Source: Owenia fusiformis
Taxonomy: Eukaryota > Annelida > Polychaeta > Sabellida > Oweniidae
Length of the DNA: 64,000 nt
NCBI GenBank assembly: GCA_903813345.2
Contig: CAIIXF020000006.1
Coordinates: forward strand, 39,628,848 to 39,692,847
Direction of reading: 5' to 3'
The notes beneath the pieces were generated by a model. That model worked only from the letters and a program-made list of their open reading frames with translations, was not told where the DNA came from and did not search any database. Numbering within the stretch: position 1 is the stretch's first letter; each line of letters begins with the position of its first letter. A program made the translations under genes and the position numbers. Positions 35,601 through 46,849 of the stretch are shown in pieces.

Positions 35601-37109
35601 TTGTAAGGCTTTTGATGGCACAATAAGCGCATGGTCAATTGTGAATCTTATATGAACTAATGAGATATGAGGTTTGGGTATTGTAGCCACGACGCATGTC
35701 TCTCAATATATGGCAACAGGGTTTCGTGATAACCTTTGATCCGAGTCATGTGGTCTGAATGACTGAGGTAGAACACCATCATATAGTAGACTATATATGG
35801 TAAATGAATCAGTTTTACGATATTGAATGCTGGTGTCCAAATTGCCAAAAATTGTAGAAAAACAGTAGTTCTGTTAAAAAAAGGGGGCTAAAAAAGAATG
35901 TCTATATTTTGGAAAACCTTTTTTCATAATTTCTTTCTAAGATTTGAATGAAGTGTCTTATTTTCTTACATTTCTATACAATTATAGTTATTATTTAAAG
36001 TATATTTTGTTCATTTCTTATCTTTTCCTCCCGTTTTCGCACTATTTCACGTTCCATTTACGTGAACATATTCTTGATACTATCTCTCTTTGTCATTTAT
36101 ATGGGCATCGATCTCAGACATGGAGATATACATGAAACTAAAACGAAAAATGTATTTTTGAAAAATCTAATTCATATTGTGACATGTTTTTTGCAAAGTT
36201 TTCTAACTAGTGCATTGTCTCTTTACTAGAAAGTAGAACAAATAATCTAATTGTTGCAATAACAATACATAACTTCGTAAAATAAATCTGGAGAAAGAGA
36301 AATTAAATGCTTTGGTGTTCTTTTACCTAAGAAAAGAAGCTACATCTCTGTTGATAAGTTATAAGGGCAAGAGCGAAAAGCGGAATTATCATGATTTGAA
36401 GCTGACAACAATTGACCTTTTCTTCCATGGTCCTATGCTTATTATTCTGTATATTTTGAAAGTCTAAAACACCTCTCACCTTAAAATCTCAAAATGCTTG
36501 GACAATGCCCAAAGGCAATCAAATAATGATACTTTTGTCATCGTTCAACCTTTCCAACGAAACATTTTCATATCAATGAAAATTAAAAATGAACATAAAA
36601 TCCTCATAATTCAGTATTTAAAATAATGTACACTTGAAATCCATTAGAATGTTTGTAAGAACACTTCTAAGATGTTTTCAAACCTCTCCAGTCTTTATGA
36701 CAATTATGGAAAAGTTTATGCTCAAAATAACAGAATCAGAAAAAACAAATTAATTACAATTTTATTGAATTCAGAATAGCTGTGGATGAAAAGGCGATTT
36801 CTATGCATTAATTAAACAGGTGATATTTCTAAGTAATTTATATCTATTGTATTGTGACATTGGAACAGAGCAATATGCCAATGAATAAAGCATCAGTTAC
36901 AGAGTGAACAATATTGCACATTGGATTATGTTGATTTGTGGAACACCGATCAGCCCATCAATTCCTAAACAAACAAACAAACAAACAAAAAGATAAACAA
37001 ATAACATATGAAACTCAAAATATAAATAACTATTTAAACGTTCAATCCACATACGTCAATAAGAAGTAAATAAATATTGTATCAAGTTATGTTGGCTGTG
37101 TATGGGAGA
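32698..37109. other. AT-rich stretch without recognisable genes
   Basis: No exon or structured repeat is convincing. (AAAC)n lies at about 36967-36990. A reverse-strand AATAAA (TTTATT at 36761-36766) is a possible polyadenylation signal for the minus-strand gene ending at 37110. The plus-strand frame around 33064-33378 has no recognisable domain. Confidence 0.4.
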
Positions 37110-38564
37110 TTACTGCACTATGATATTAGCTTGCGCCATTGGTCCAACAATTTGTGGCAGATATTTAAGCACTCCATTCCATGCAATATAAGTTACATAT
37201 TGCCTTATGCTCATCCCAGATACATCCATGTCATCTCGATATAACTTTGTATCATTAAGAATCCATAGTTGTCTTACGTCGGTTTTAATAAATTGTAAAA
37301 TTTTGTCAGTGAATGCAAATTTGTTGAATTCTATGTCACTATGCCAACAGTGTATATGTGGAGCGCCCATTACGGAGGTTACACCATCTGTACTTGCCAT
37401 GTCCATATATCCAGCAGCTTTATGGTCTTCTGTTAAATTAGCGATGAGATGATTGATGGCAAGCTCACTGCCATACATAGTTGAGACCTGACGCCACCAG
37501 TTGGGCCATACTCCATCATCACCTGTATCAAATATACCTTCAAGGCCTGGTAGGGATTTGTTGAATTCATGGTTGTAAAAATGGACGGAAAGGTTCAACG
37601 CAAGAATGGCAACTTTCTGGAATATTCCGGGCTCTGCGTACCATGTGCTTCCAATATCAGATATATGCTGATGATGTAAACCAAGTTTGGCTGCAATTTT
37701 TCTTAACCTAATTATACTAAATGGTACTCCATAACCACCCTGTCCAGTGATCAAGGGGTATTTACCAAGCCAACCTAATATCGCAGGGGATATAAACACA
37801 TCAGTGTCAGTCCTCAAAATCCTGTCATATCTGTTAGCAATCTGACTAAAATTATCATCAAGTAGAAAGCTAAATGTATTAAGATAGCCATAATCAGAAG
37901 GATATCCTGGTTGACTTTGTAGACTTTTAGAAGGGGTGTACCAGCATCTTGGAACAGCCTCCAAAATGGTGTCCTTCCCTAGAGGGATGCAATCCAGAGG
38001 GAGAAGTTTGCAGGTTTCTGGGTGACAATACACAATCAAATCAAAAATAATATCTGGCAGAGATGCAGCATTGTCAATGGTAACGTTACCTTTGAGAGAC
38101 TTATGACTCATGACATATTTCCAAGACGCATATAGAAATAATGTGAATTGTATAACATGGTGATCTCCACGATCTATGTACATAAGTATGGCATTATGTA
38201 GTGATGTTTTGTTTTTCTGTTCATTCTTTGCACCACTCATATTGTTAAGATATGTATCAACCTCTTCACTGTTTTTATTGCCTATAGTAAGATTATTTTT
38301 CTCCATCAGTTTGCCTTTGGTTTTTCCTTGATGAATGTATCCATCTTTATTTTGCAATGACAAATCATTATTTTCTATACCTTTTTCTTTCCTTGAATCC
38401 CCAATGTCCATTATTCTTAATTTCTCTTTATCATTAGCCTGTGTTGGTGAGTAGAAGTTGTGATTCCTATTTATTGGAGCCCATAAAATCCAAAGGAACG
38501 ATGATAAGATAAATCCTAATAAAATGTACACAAAATTTATTCTATTAAACATTTCATTGGCCAT
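37110..38564 (-). CDS. Putative Golgi glycosyltransferase-like type II membrane protein (DUF7164-like)
   Basis: Single-exon gene of 484 residues. I chose the ATG at 38564 (AAGATGGCC, strong context) over the in-frame ATG at 38615, whose leader would add 17 residues. Residues about 9-29 (VYILLGFILSSFLWILW) form one hydrophobic anchor after a short cytosolic tail, then a polar, Lys/Asn-rich stem to about 120, then a compact domain. That domain carries RILRTDTDVFISP (DTD at 253-255), followed by GQGGYG (274-279) and HIHCWHS (403-409). A DxD motif after a hydrophobic strand is the metal/nucleotide-sugar signature of many glycosyltransferases, and the layout is that of Golgi enzymes. From memory it resembles the DUF7164 family, whose reaction is not established. 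Several N-x-S/T sites suggest a lumenal domain. It is divergent from the methyltransferase gene at 39824. Anchor and DTD are seen; enzyme class is inferred. Confidence 0.8.
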   Translation of the reverse strand: MANEMFNRINFVYILLGFILSSFLWILWAPINRNHNFYSPTQANDKEKLRIMDIGDSRKEKGIENNDLSLQNKDGYIHQGKTKGKLMEKNNLTIGNKNSEEVDTYLNNMSGAKNEQKNKTSLHNAILMYIDRGDHHVIQFTLFLYASWKYVMSHKSLKGNVTIDNAASLPDIIFDLIVYCHPETCKLLPLDCIPLGKDTILEAVPRCWYTPSKSLQSQPGYPSDYGYLNTFSFLLDDNFSQIANRYDRILRTDTDVFISPAILGWLGKYPLITGQGGYGVPFSIIRLRKIAAKLGLHHQHISDIGSTWYAEPGIFQKVAILALNLSVHFYNHEFNKSLPGLEGIFDTGDDGVWPNWWRQVSTMYGSELAINHLIANLTEDHKAAGYMDMASTDGVTSVMGAPHIHCWHSDIEFNKFAFTDKILQFIKTDVRQLWILNDTKLYRDDMDVSGMSIRQYVTYIAWNGVLKYLPQIVGPMAQANIIVQ

Positions 38565-39823
38565 CTTAGTTTTACTAATACGTAACAGTATAATCCTTAA
38601 AAGAAGCGCAACCACTTATATAATAACACTAACCTAGAAAGCAATACTACTCTTACTACTTGTATCTTATAATAAATTATAATATGATATGCTTGATTGG
38701 AAAATGTTTTTAAATGTACAATACATAGTAATAATTGGATAGTATTGCCATGATGCAGATGAAAGTTCAAGTAATAGCAACTGAGAAAACAGCAACCCCA
38801 CTGAGTAGCAAGTCCCAACAAACATTTAAGTTCATATATCTGAAATATGTCACAATCTTATGTTAGAAACACTTATTTGAGAACAATACTGTATTCTACT
38901 GTAAAATATTCTTTTATCTAGTATAATGTACATGTAGTCATACTTATAAGATATCTCCAAATTACTGAAAATTCCGAAGCAGGTAGCCATTTTGTATTTT
39001 CAGAGATAAATCAGAAAAAGATGCAATATTTGCAATCTATTCTGATTCCCCTTCATTTGAGTATAATAAAATCGTACTCCATATAGGTTTCATAGTTAAC
39101 AAAATTCCTTTTTCCTTGACTTCCATTATAACAGCTCCTGGGGGCGCGACAGAATAATATAAAAACCAAAAAGACACATATTTGTGGATATACTTCCCAC
39201 AATTCAGACACCCATACTCATAACTTTAGTCAAACAAATATGATGAAAATTCATCAATAAGTGTTTATAATGAGTTATTTTTGTATGGGCAGACAGATAT
39301 ATGGACCAGAGGACTGATGGACAGAGGACATAGAACTTTACTTTTTATCCATACCAAACCTTCATATTGACCACGATTTGTCTACCAAATTAAAGTATCA
39401 CACGTCTTATTGATATATCAATCATCCACCATCGGGGCTTCATTAGCACCATATATAGCAACAGGAAGTTTGTTTTTACAAAATTCACCTGCTGTTCTGT
39501 CCGAGGAATGTTGTGAGCAACTGTTTTTTTGTTATTTTAGGTAATTTCAAATAATTTTCCTATTGTCTCATCAACAATAAGGCAATCTTATAAGTAACAC
39601 CATTAGCGTATCATACAATATTGCGACAATATGCCATAAAGAGGTTAATCATTGGATTGTACATTAAAGTTAATCATTAATGTAATTTAGACAAGACAGA
39701 TGTACCTAGTGTACATGTATTTTATGATTACTTTATAATGTCAACATGGCCCGATTAAAAAAGATGAACTATTCTGTTTACAGTTATGTATTAATATATT
39801 TGATCTAAAAGAAGAGGTTTAAA
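38565..39823. promoter_or_regulatory. Divergent intergenic region between the two intronless genes
   Basis: About 1.26 kb separates the start codons of two oppositely transcribed genes, so promoters for both should lie here. I see no clear TATA box or CpG island. A short GC-rich word, GCTCCTGGGGGCGCGACAG (39134-39152), stands out and resembles CTCF-type sites, but only loosely. A shared bidirectional control region is plausible but not shown. Confidence 0.35.
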
Positions 39824-41035
39824 ATGGTTAAACCAGTGGCTATTTTTGTAGGACTTATTACAGCATGTGTTATTTTGGTACTTTTCCTTCAACTTAAGAT
39901 GACACTAGAATGCGAGCCATTTGTTTATACGAAAGATATAAGGAAACACTTTGCAAATGACCTTAAAAGGAAACCACACACCAAACAAGTAAGGAGTCAA
40001 GATGAAGAAAAACGGGATAATCTAGAAACTGCATACTTGGATAAAAATGGACTATATTCAGAGAGAATTGATCATTTCCTTAAAGCCACGGGTGATGATG
40101 AACGTGACAGAAAAGATAGATTTGAAAGAACTAAAGTACAACAAGTTCATACTGACAGAAGTGTCATACACAACAATTTCTCAAAAGTTGTCAACTGCAT
40201 AACTGGAGAAACTATGAAAAACATTCCAATAGACCAACAGAACTATGTACGAATGAGGGAATCAATTAGAGACATTGACACGCATAAGTATGACAAGATT
40301 AGAAAATCAAAGTTTGTGGAAATATTCAACAATGGTTTCTGGGATATGGAGAAAGATGGCGCTGAGTTTCAACGATCTGGCCCAGGTTCCAAACTGGAAA
40401 ACGCTCAAGGGGTTATAGCAATATTACATACTTTGATCAATGAGATTAAACGGATAAAGAATATCAGAAAAGTGAATCTCTTAGACGTCCCCTGTGGTGA
40501 TATGCAATGGATGGCGAAATTCCTAAAGACGCGTGACGATGTCATATACACTGGAATCGACATTGTCCCTAACTTAATTGACCATCATAAAACAATGTAT
40601 CCTTTCACAGAATGGGAATTCCATCGAGGTGATATAGCCACGACTCCTTTGACGAAATCATATGATTTGATATTATGTAGAATGATGCTCCAACATTTAG
40701 CATTGAAAACTGTTCTGAAAATTCTCCATAATTTCTCAAGTAGCAACAGTAGTTATCTCCTAACAACGACCTTTCCCACAAATCCAATGAACAATGACGT
40801 CATTCCAGGGGAATTCCAGAGACTAAATCTTGAGATTTCACCAATCGGACTGAAGCCGCCATTATGCTACCATAGAGACCAGGATGGGCCTGGGGGTCAC
40901 TACATGGGATTATGGGAGCTTCCACTGCAACAGTATACAAAGTGCCCTGCCCTGACACAATATAGGATATGGGACAGAATACCTTTGAAAATTCATACAT
41001 GTTCACAAAAGAAAAAAGCCTTATGGTTCGCATAG
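39824..41035 (+). CDS. Membrane-anchored class I SAM-dependent methyltransferase
   Basis: Single-exon gene of 403 residues, starting at an ATG in strong context (AAAATGGTT). Residues about 5-24 (VAIFVGLITACVILVLFLQL) form an N-terminal anchor, and residues 25-155 a charged stem. The catalytic domain starts near 160. Motif I is LLDVPCGDMQWM at 219-230, with an acidic second strand YTGIDIV at 242-248. Then come DLILCRMMLQHL at 281-292 and YLLTTTFP at 311-318, followed by an RLNLEISPIGL segment. This series matches a family of small class I methyltransferases found in bacteria and some invertebrates, whose bacterial members are often linked to polysaccharide genes. The anchor suggests a Golgi enzyme acting on glycans. 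Substrate is inferred from topology and from the neighbouring glycosyltransferase-like gene. Confidence 0.85.
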   Translation: MVKPVAIFVGLITACVILVLFLQLKMTLECEPFVYTKDIRKHFANDLKRKPHTKQVRSQDEEKRDNLETAYLDKNGLYSERIDHFLKATGDDERDRKDRFERTKVQQVHTDRSVIHNNFSKVVNCITGETMKNIPIDQQNYVRMRESIRDIDTHKYDKIRKSKFVEIFNNGFWDMEKDGAEFQRSGPGSKLENAQGVIAILHTLINEIKRIKNIRKVNLLDVPCGDMQWMAKFLKTRDDVIYTGIDIVPNLIDHHKTMYPFTEWEFHRGDIATTPLTKSYDLILCRMMLQHLALKTVLKILHNFSSSNSSYLLTTTFPTNPMNNDVIPGEFQRLNLEISPIGLKPPLCYHRDQDGPGGHYMGLWELPLQQYTKCPALTQYRIWDRIPLKIHTCSQKKKALWFA

Positions 41036-41157
41036 TTTCCCATAGTCCCGTAGTCTTGCTTCATTTAGCTCCATTCATCATCTCAAAGTTAAAGATAACC
41101 CAAACTGACCTTCTCTAACTAGGAATCATGAAACTCTTACCAAGAGGCATTTCGGAG

Positions 41158-41163
41158 AATAAA
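41158..41163 (+). terminator. Polyadenylation signal of the methyltransferase gene
   Basis: AATAAA lies about 125 bases after the stop at 41035, a usual distance for a short 3' untranslated region. Confidence 0.55.
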
Positions 41164-41675
41164 TATATATGGTTGTGTGAAGTTTTTACTGGGTCTCCAA
41201 AGAGTATGGGAATGGGCTCGATAAAATGATGACAATTACCCTTTGCATTTGTTTGGCTTTGGTTCTCAATAGACTAGATGCGAAGTAGACTAGATGTCGA
41301 GTCTTGATTTTCGTCATCAAACATTCAAAATTCAGTCAAAGTGATGTCATATTTGGAATCTACATGTAAACGTACATATGGTTTCAAAAATCAACTTTGA
41401 AAGTTTAATATTTTTGAAAATGTGACATCTAGTTCGGGGAGATTTCCCATTGACTGCTCGCAGGGTAGATAACAATCCATTGCTACGGGCAAAACATCTC
41501 AATGATCAAACCAAAAATAAATGACATTATAATGCAAGCAACACTTGATATTGAATCTTTTATATGTCAGGTCAATTTATTACATTTATTCAGTACTACG
41601 TCTGATTAAGTTTTATAAATGCATAATTTTTGTTACATATTATGGTAATTTATTTAACTGATGATACAACAACTT

Positions 41676-43399
41676 CAGGCCCGTAAGACACTTTTCTCCA
41701 AGGGGGGTGCGGTTTTTAGCTTACTAAAGAGAATATAAAATTGTCATTTTTTTGCCGCGTAATCAAATCGCGTAAGACAGAGGGGGGGGGGGGGGTCAGT
41801 TACTCCCTATATTGGTTTGGAATTAACAAATGCAACTTCCAAACGTTCCAATTGTTTTGTGGGGGGTATGAGGAGTGGTCCACTCTCCCTAGAAAATTTT
41901 ACAGTTTTGAGATGCTATTTGGTGCTTTCTGGGCACTTTCAATGTGTAAGTTTCTAAGTAGTACGCCACCACCACGGGAATAAGAGTTGAGTGAATAAAA
42001 AACTGAGCATTCAGGGCCTAGGGGGTCTGGGGGTTCTCCCCCAGGAAAATTTTGAAATTTGGTTGTATTTGGAGCGAATTTGCAGCCATCTGGTACGCCT
42101 GTGCGATATGAGTCAATAAGAAAAATGTGAATTTTTTTTTCAAATTCTTTTAGGGGTGTCAAAGAGGATGAGAGGGTGAAGTGGGGTGGGGTGCCAGTAG
42201 GGGCGCAAGGGGTTGTCCCCCAGAAACATTGACCATATCAAGGTGCTATTTGATGATGTCTGGGCACTTAAAAAATGTCTGAGACAATACATGAAATTCA
42301 GAATATTTTCTTTTGTTTTGTGGGGGATGTGAGGGGTGGCTAACTCTCCTAGAAAATTTTACAATTTAAAGATGGTATTTGGTGCTTCTGGGCACTTTTA
42401 AAGTGTATTAGTCAATAAAAACATTGAAAAACAATCACAATTTTTTTCAAATTTTGGGGGTGTCAAAGGGGGGAGGGGTGCCAGAGGGGGAGGTGGGGCT
42501 GGGGTGCCAGAGGGGGAGCAAGTGTTTGTCCCCCATATCAAAATTTACAATATCAAGGTGCTCATCGATGAAGTTTGGGTACTTTAAAAGTGTCTGTGCC
42601 TAAAAGTGCCTATTTCCCAAGAAAATTTTACAATTTTAAGATGCTATTTGGTGCTTTCTGGGCACTTTTTGGGGTGTTAAGGGGGGGGGGCTGCCAGAGG
42701 GGGAGGTGGAGTGGGGATGCCAGAGGACGAGTAAGTGTTAGTCTTCCAGAATCATTAACTTTATCAAGGATCGAGCTATTTGATGATGTCTGGGCAATTT
42801 AAAAGTGTCTGAGACAAAACACTAAAATAAATTTAGAACTTTCCATTGTTTTGTTTGGGGTGTGAGGGGTGGCCCACTCCCCCTAGAAAATTTTACAATT
42901 TTACGACGCTTTTTGGTGCTTTCTGGGCACTTTCAAAGTGTATGAGTCAATTAAAGAATTTGAGAAAATCACAATTTTTTTGGGGGGGGGGTCAAGGGGG
43001 GGGGGGGCGCCAGAGGGGGGGGGGCGCCAGAGTGGGGGGGGGGGGGCAAGTGCAAGATGCAAGAGGGGGAGCAAGTCCCCCAGAAACGCTAACTATATCA
43101 AGGAGCTATTTGATGATGTCTGGGCACTTTAAAAGTGTCTGAGACAAAACACTAAAATAAAAGAACTTTCCATTGTTTTGTGGGGGGTGTGAGGGGTGGC
43201 CAATACCCCTAGACAATTTTTCAATTTTAAGATGCTATTTGGTGCTTTCTGGGTACTTTCAAAGTGTATGAGTCAATGAAAAAAAAATTACAAAAAAAAT
43301 ATTTTTCAAAAAAAAACATTTTTTTCAAATTTTTTTTGTGGGGTGACAAAGGGGGGTGCGGTCGCACCCATCGCACCCCCCCCCCATCTGACGGCCCTG
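41676..43399. mobile_element. 1.7-kb element with CAGG ends, 5-bp target duplication and internal tandem array
   Basis: The left end is CAGGCCCGTAAGA and the right end TCTGACGGCCCTG, flanked by AACTT on both sides (41671-41675 and 43400-43404). Outer bases and duplication length match the MITE at 32484-32692. The interior is about five to six divergent tandem copies of a unit of roughly 300 bases. It contains G-rich runs, GAAAATTTTACAATTTTAAGATGCTATTTGGTGCTTTCTGGGCACTTT-like words (cut here into parts: AAGATGCTATTTGGTGC, TTTCTGGGCACTTT) and TGATGATGTCTGGGCACTT. Poly-G tracts reach a dozen or more bases. All open frames here come from the repeat. Confidence 0.75.
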
Positions 43400-43404
43400 A
43401 ACTT

Positions 43405-44438
43405 ACGGTACATTAACATTATTGGTTATGAGATTAAAACAAATCTACTCAAATAATTATTTTCATGACCTGGATATTATTTTCTCAAGCAGATGTAGAC
43501 ACTCCAAAGTTTCAAGAAAAAGAGTGATATATTTTTAGTGTATACAAACTACATTTGGTGCTTGTTGATTACCAGCATTAACATGGCAATGATTAATCTT
43601 GCGAGTGTGCACATTGTTTACTTAACATTTATCAAATCCTGACACCATTATTAAAGTCAATGAACCAATATAAGATATCAACTCACTAAACTGTCATCAG
43701 CTCATGTCTTATCAACTTTTCTTTAATACATCAATGGATGAACCTTTGGGAGCTTTTTGATTTTTTCTTGTATTTGAATAAAGAATTCTATTGTTTTTTA
43801 CGTGTGTTACAGGTATTTAAGTTGTAAAACCTTGAGAGTGTTTATTTTGTTTAAAGACATGGATCCATTAATGTGATCCATCATTCAGGATTTGAAGTAG
43901 TTTTTCAAACCTATGAAAAAACTGCAAAGTGGCCATATTTTTAATACAAATTACAGCCAAAATGAGTTAAAACATGTAAATAAAATCCACCGACATGTAG
44001 TTAACACTTTAAATTGTATAGAAATGCAAGAAAATCAGATACTTCATTCAAATGCGAAATTGAGTGAACAAAGCATGAACAAAGAGAAATTATAAGCACT
44101 GAAATGTAAACAATCATACATGTGCCAGGCATGATGTTTAGAATGTATGCCAGTATCAGGTCTTTGACATAATCTAGAGAGTCTTTGAATTGCTTTGGAA
44201 CATAAGTTGTCTTTAACATTATCTAGAGGGTCTTTGAATTGGTTTGGAACATGGGTTAGGGCTAAATAAGGACACAATGCATGAAATAAGATTAATCTAG
44301 ATAAAAAGTACTATTTTTAAACACATGCTAATTTTCTATTTTCCTTTTCTAATTTTTAAATCTGCAAAAATATTTCGTTAAACTAAGTGTCATCTTAGCT
44401 TTTTCTTTCAAAGTGCAAAATAAAAAATGATATGACTG
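43405..44438. other. AT-rich stretch, nothing recognised
   Basis: There is a short direct repeat (CTAGAGAGTCTTTGAATTG at about 44173 and CTAGAGGGTCTTTGAATTG at about 44222). No gene is supported. Confidence 0.4.
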
Positions 44439-44768
44439 ATATGCAATGATATGGTATGATATGTGCAATGATATGGTATGATATATGCAATGATATGGTA
44501 TGATATATGCAATGATATGGTATGATATATGCAATGATATTGCATGATATATGCAATGATATGGTATGATATATGCAATGATATAGTAGGTATGATATAT
44601 GCAATGATATGGTATGATATATGCAATGATATGGTAGGTATGATATATGCAATGATATGGTATGATATATGCAATGATATGGTATGATATATGCAATGAT
44701 ATGGTAGGTATGATATATGCAATGATATGGTAGGTATGATATATGCAATGATATGGTATGATGAATGC
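44439..44768. repeat. 22-bp satellite with 26-bp variant units
   Basis: The unit is TGCAATGATATGGTATGATA plus TA, 22 bases, repeated about fourteen times. Some units are lengthened to 26 bases by a TAGG insertion. The unit lacks stop codons on the minus strand in all three phases, so three overlapping His/Tyr/Ile-rich frames stay open there. I regard them as by-products. Confidence 0.85.
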
Positions 44769-45663
44769 AATTGGGAAAATTATAACAATAATACAATATG
44801 CATTCCTTATCATACCTATTTTTAAAGCCATAGCTCTTTACTTTATTTTGGGTGATTGCTTGATTTCTCGTATATTAGGTTATTTATAGCAATACGTCAA
44901 AAGGAAGAATATACATTTTCAATTTCGGATATGTCTGCACCTTATATCTATTCCATATTTTGTCTGATATCTAAAATCTCCTCTCAGACCCTGGGAATTT
45001 AGAAGAGTAAGAAACATCGACATGGCTATAAAAATATCCTTCTAACATTCTACATTTTTCAATGCCACTCTGAACCAAATTAGAAGCTGATGCTTACATA
45101 GAGAAAAAATAGCATAAAAACTAAACTCATAATTAAAAGGCATCTTTACAATTTTACTTTCAATCAATAGATAAAAACAGATAATACGGAGTTTTGAACT
45201 TTTGTTTTTTCCAAAAATAGGATACTGCACTTTTATTGGTAAATTACATTTCAAGAAATCTGATCTTTTAGTTTTCCATTTAATCAATTTTATGACTTTT
45301 TAATTGAAAGTTGTCAAAAATATATCTTTTACCCAGAATCATTTTCTAGATTTTCTACAGATAACAACCTTGGTGTTTTGATACTGGATCGTATAATTGG
45401 AAATCTTCTTGACGGATTATGATATATATAGTCGATTTTCTCTAAAAAAAATGTATTGGTCAGAAAAGAAATTGTCACAGAAGATGAAAAATGTTTTTAT
45501 CATTTGAATCACTTTCTTGATTTTGCTTTAATGTTTTGGGAACAGTCTCTTACTATATAAATCACACGATTAGAAAATGATCAGCCAAATTATAATATAC
45601 AAAATCAGTGATTAGACTATATTGTTGTCAACTATTTATTAAAATAAGAATTTTCACCAGGTA

Positions 45664-45830
45664 CAGTAAAATCTGAACACCTGTCTAATATGGACACCGC
45701 TCATTGTGAACACTTTTTCTCAATTCCAATGTGTTCTCTCCTAAGAAACCTTGAAATGTGAACACCTGCTAATATGAACATTTCTGGCAGATTCACGTGG
45801 TGTTCACATTACACATGTGCAAACTGCACA
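45664..45830. mobile_element. Worn end of a pogo/Tigger-like DNA transposon
   Basis: After TA (45662-45663) the sequence reads CAGTAAAATCTGAACACCTG, then repeated GAACACCT/GGACACC words. This is the kind of end seen in TA-flanked pogo/Tigger-type elements of invertebrates. Related words recur near 49755, 51671 and 55110. No opposite end was located with certainty. Confidence 0.35.
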
Positions 45831-46574
45831 ATATTCTATTTTACAACAACCCTTTACAAAGGGACTTTAATTGCACCGGTCTCCATGGTTGATCATTAAC
45901 AAAACTGTAAAGTTAAATTTTTGATAACTTCTAAAGTCCAACTAAACTTTCAATTGAACCAGGTAAAGAGGTCAGATTCTTAGCAACTTTTTACACAGAG
46001 ACTACAATAGAAAACTCATAAAAATGATATAAGTTGAAATCAAATCCTTTATTAGCCATATTAAGTATAGAATTATTACAGTTTGGTGAGAATTTGCATA
46101 TATATTTCTGTTTAATAATGATTTTACTGCAAAATGGTATGATAAGGAAACTCAATCCCTGTTTTCAAACTTGGGCACTTTAATATTCTATGGAAACACC
46201 TGACCATGGAATTGAATACATTCTCTTGAACCATATCTTTAAATCTCATTGACCAGTGATCATTGTCTGGGATATAAATGGAATAATCAAAGACTGTGAA
46301 AGGAAGCCCAATAGTTTAAACTCGTTTCTAGCGCAGTGATTACAAAAGTACCCCAACTCCAAAGCGCTTATAAACAATAAAGAATCCAAAAATCCAAAAA
46401 TAATTTTGACAGATTTTTTCAAAAATTATATATTTACATCTTTAAATTCAACTTGCTATTACATGTGTTATGCAATCTTCTCAATTTCTTCCATATTCTG
46501 CCAATATTGCTTGAGGAAACATAGTGGGGGGGGGGGCATTCAAAAATACATGTTGATTCTGAAGGATTCTTTAA

Positions 46575-46843
46575 GAGGGAAATGGGATAATAACGACACA
46601 GAGCCTATAACACCCCCTCCTAATATCCACTCTCTTTATACAAGGATATACCAAAGTTTCTATATGAGGGTGGATAATGACTATACAGAGCCCAATACCC
46701 CCCCCCTCATATTCACTCTCTTGATACAAGGATAGACCAAAGTTTCTATATGAGGGGGGATAATGACTGCATGGAGCCCCCCCCCCCCTTTTTTTTTACC
46801 CCCCCCCTCGACTCACATTCACTCTCTTGATATAAGAATAGAC
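46575..46843. repeat. Tandem repeat, about 100-bp unit, three copies
   Basis: Each copy holds ATACAAGGATA(G/T)ACCAAAG, TTTCTATATGAGGG and GGATAATGACT, followed by a C-rich run. The last copy is interrupted by poly-C and poly-T tracts near 46780-46805. Confidence 0.65.
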
Positions 46844-46849
46844 CAAAAA

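Noticed and set aside
38562-38615. Upstream ATG at 38615 as the start of the DTD protein
   Set aside because: The downstream ATG at 38564 has much better context and places the membrane anchor at a usual distance from the N-terminus.
41741-43142. Several Gly-rich open frames
   Set aside because: They come from the tandem G-run units of the 41676-43399 element.
44349-44831. Three overlapping minus-strand frames of 120-160 codons
   Set aside because: They are produced by a stop-free 22-bp satellite; the peptides are pure unit repeats.
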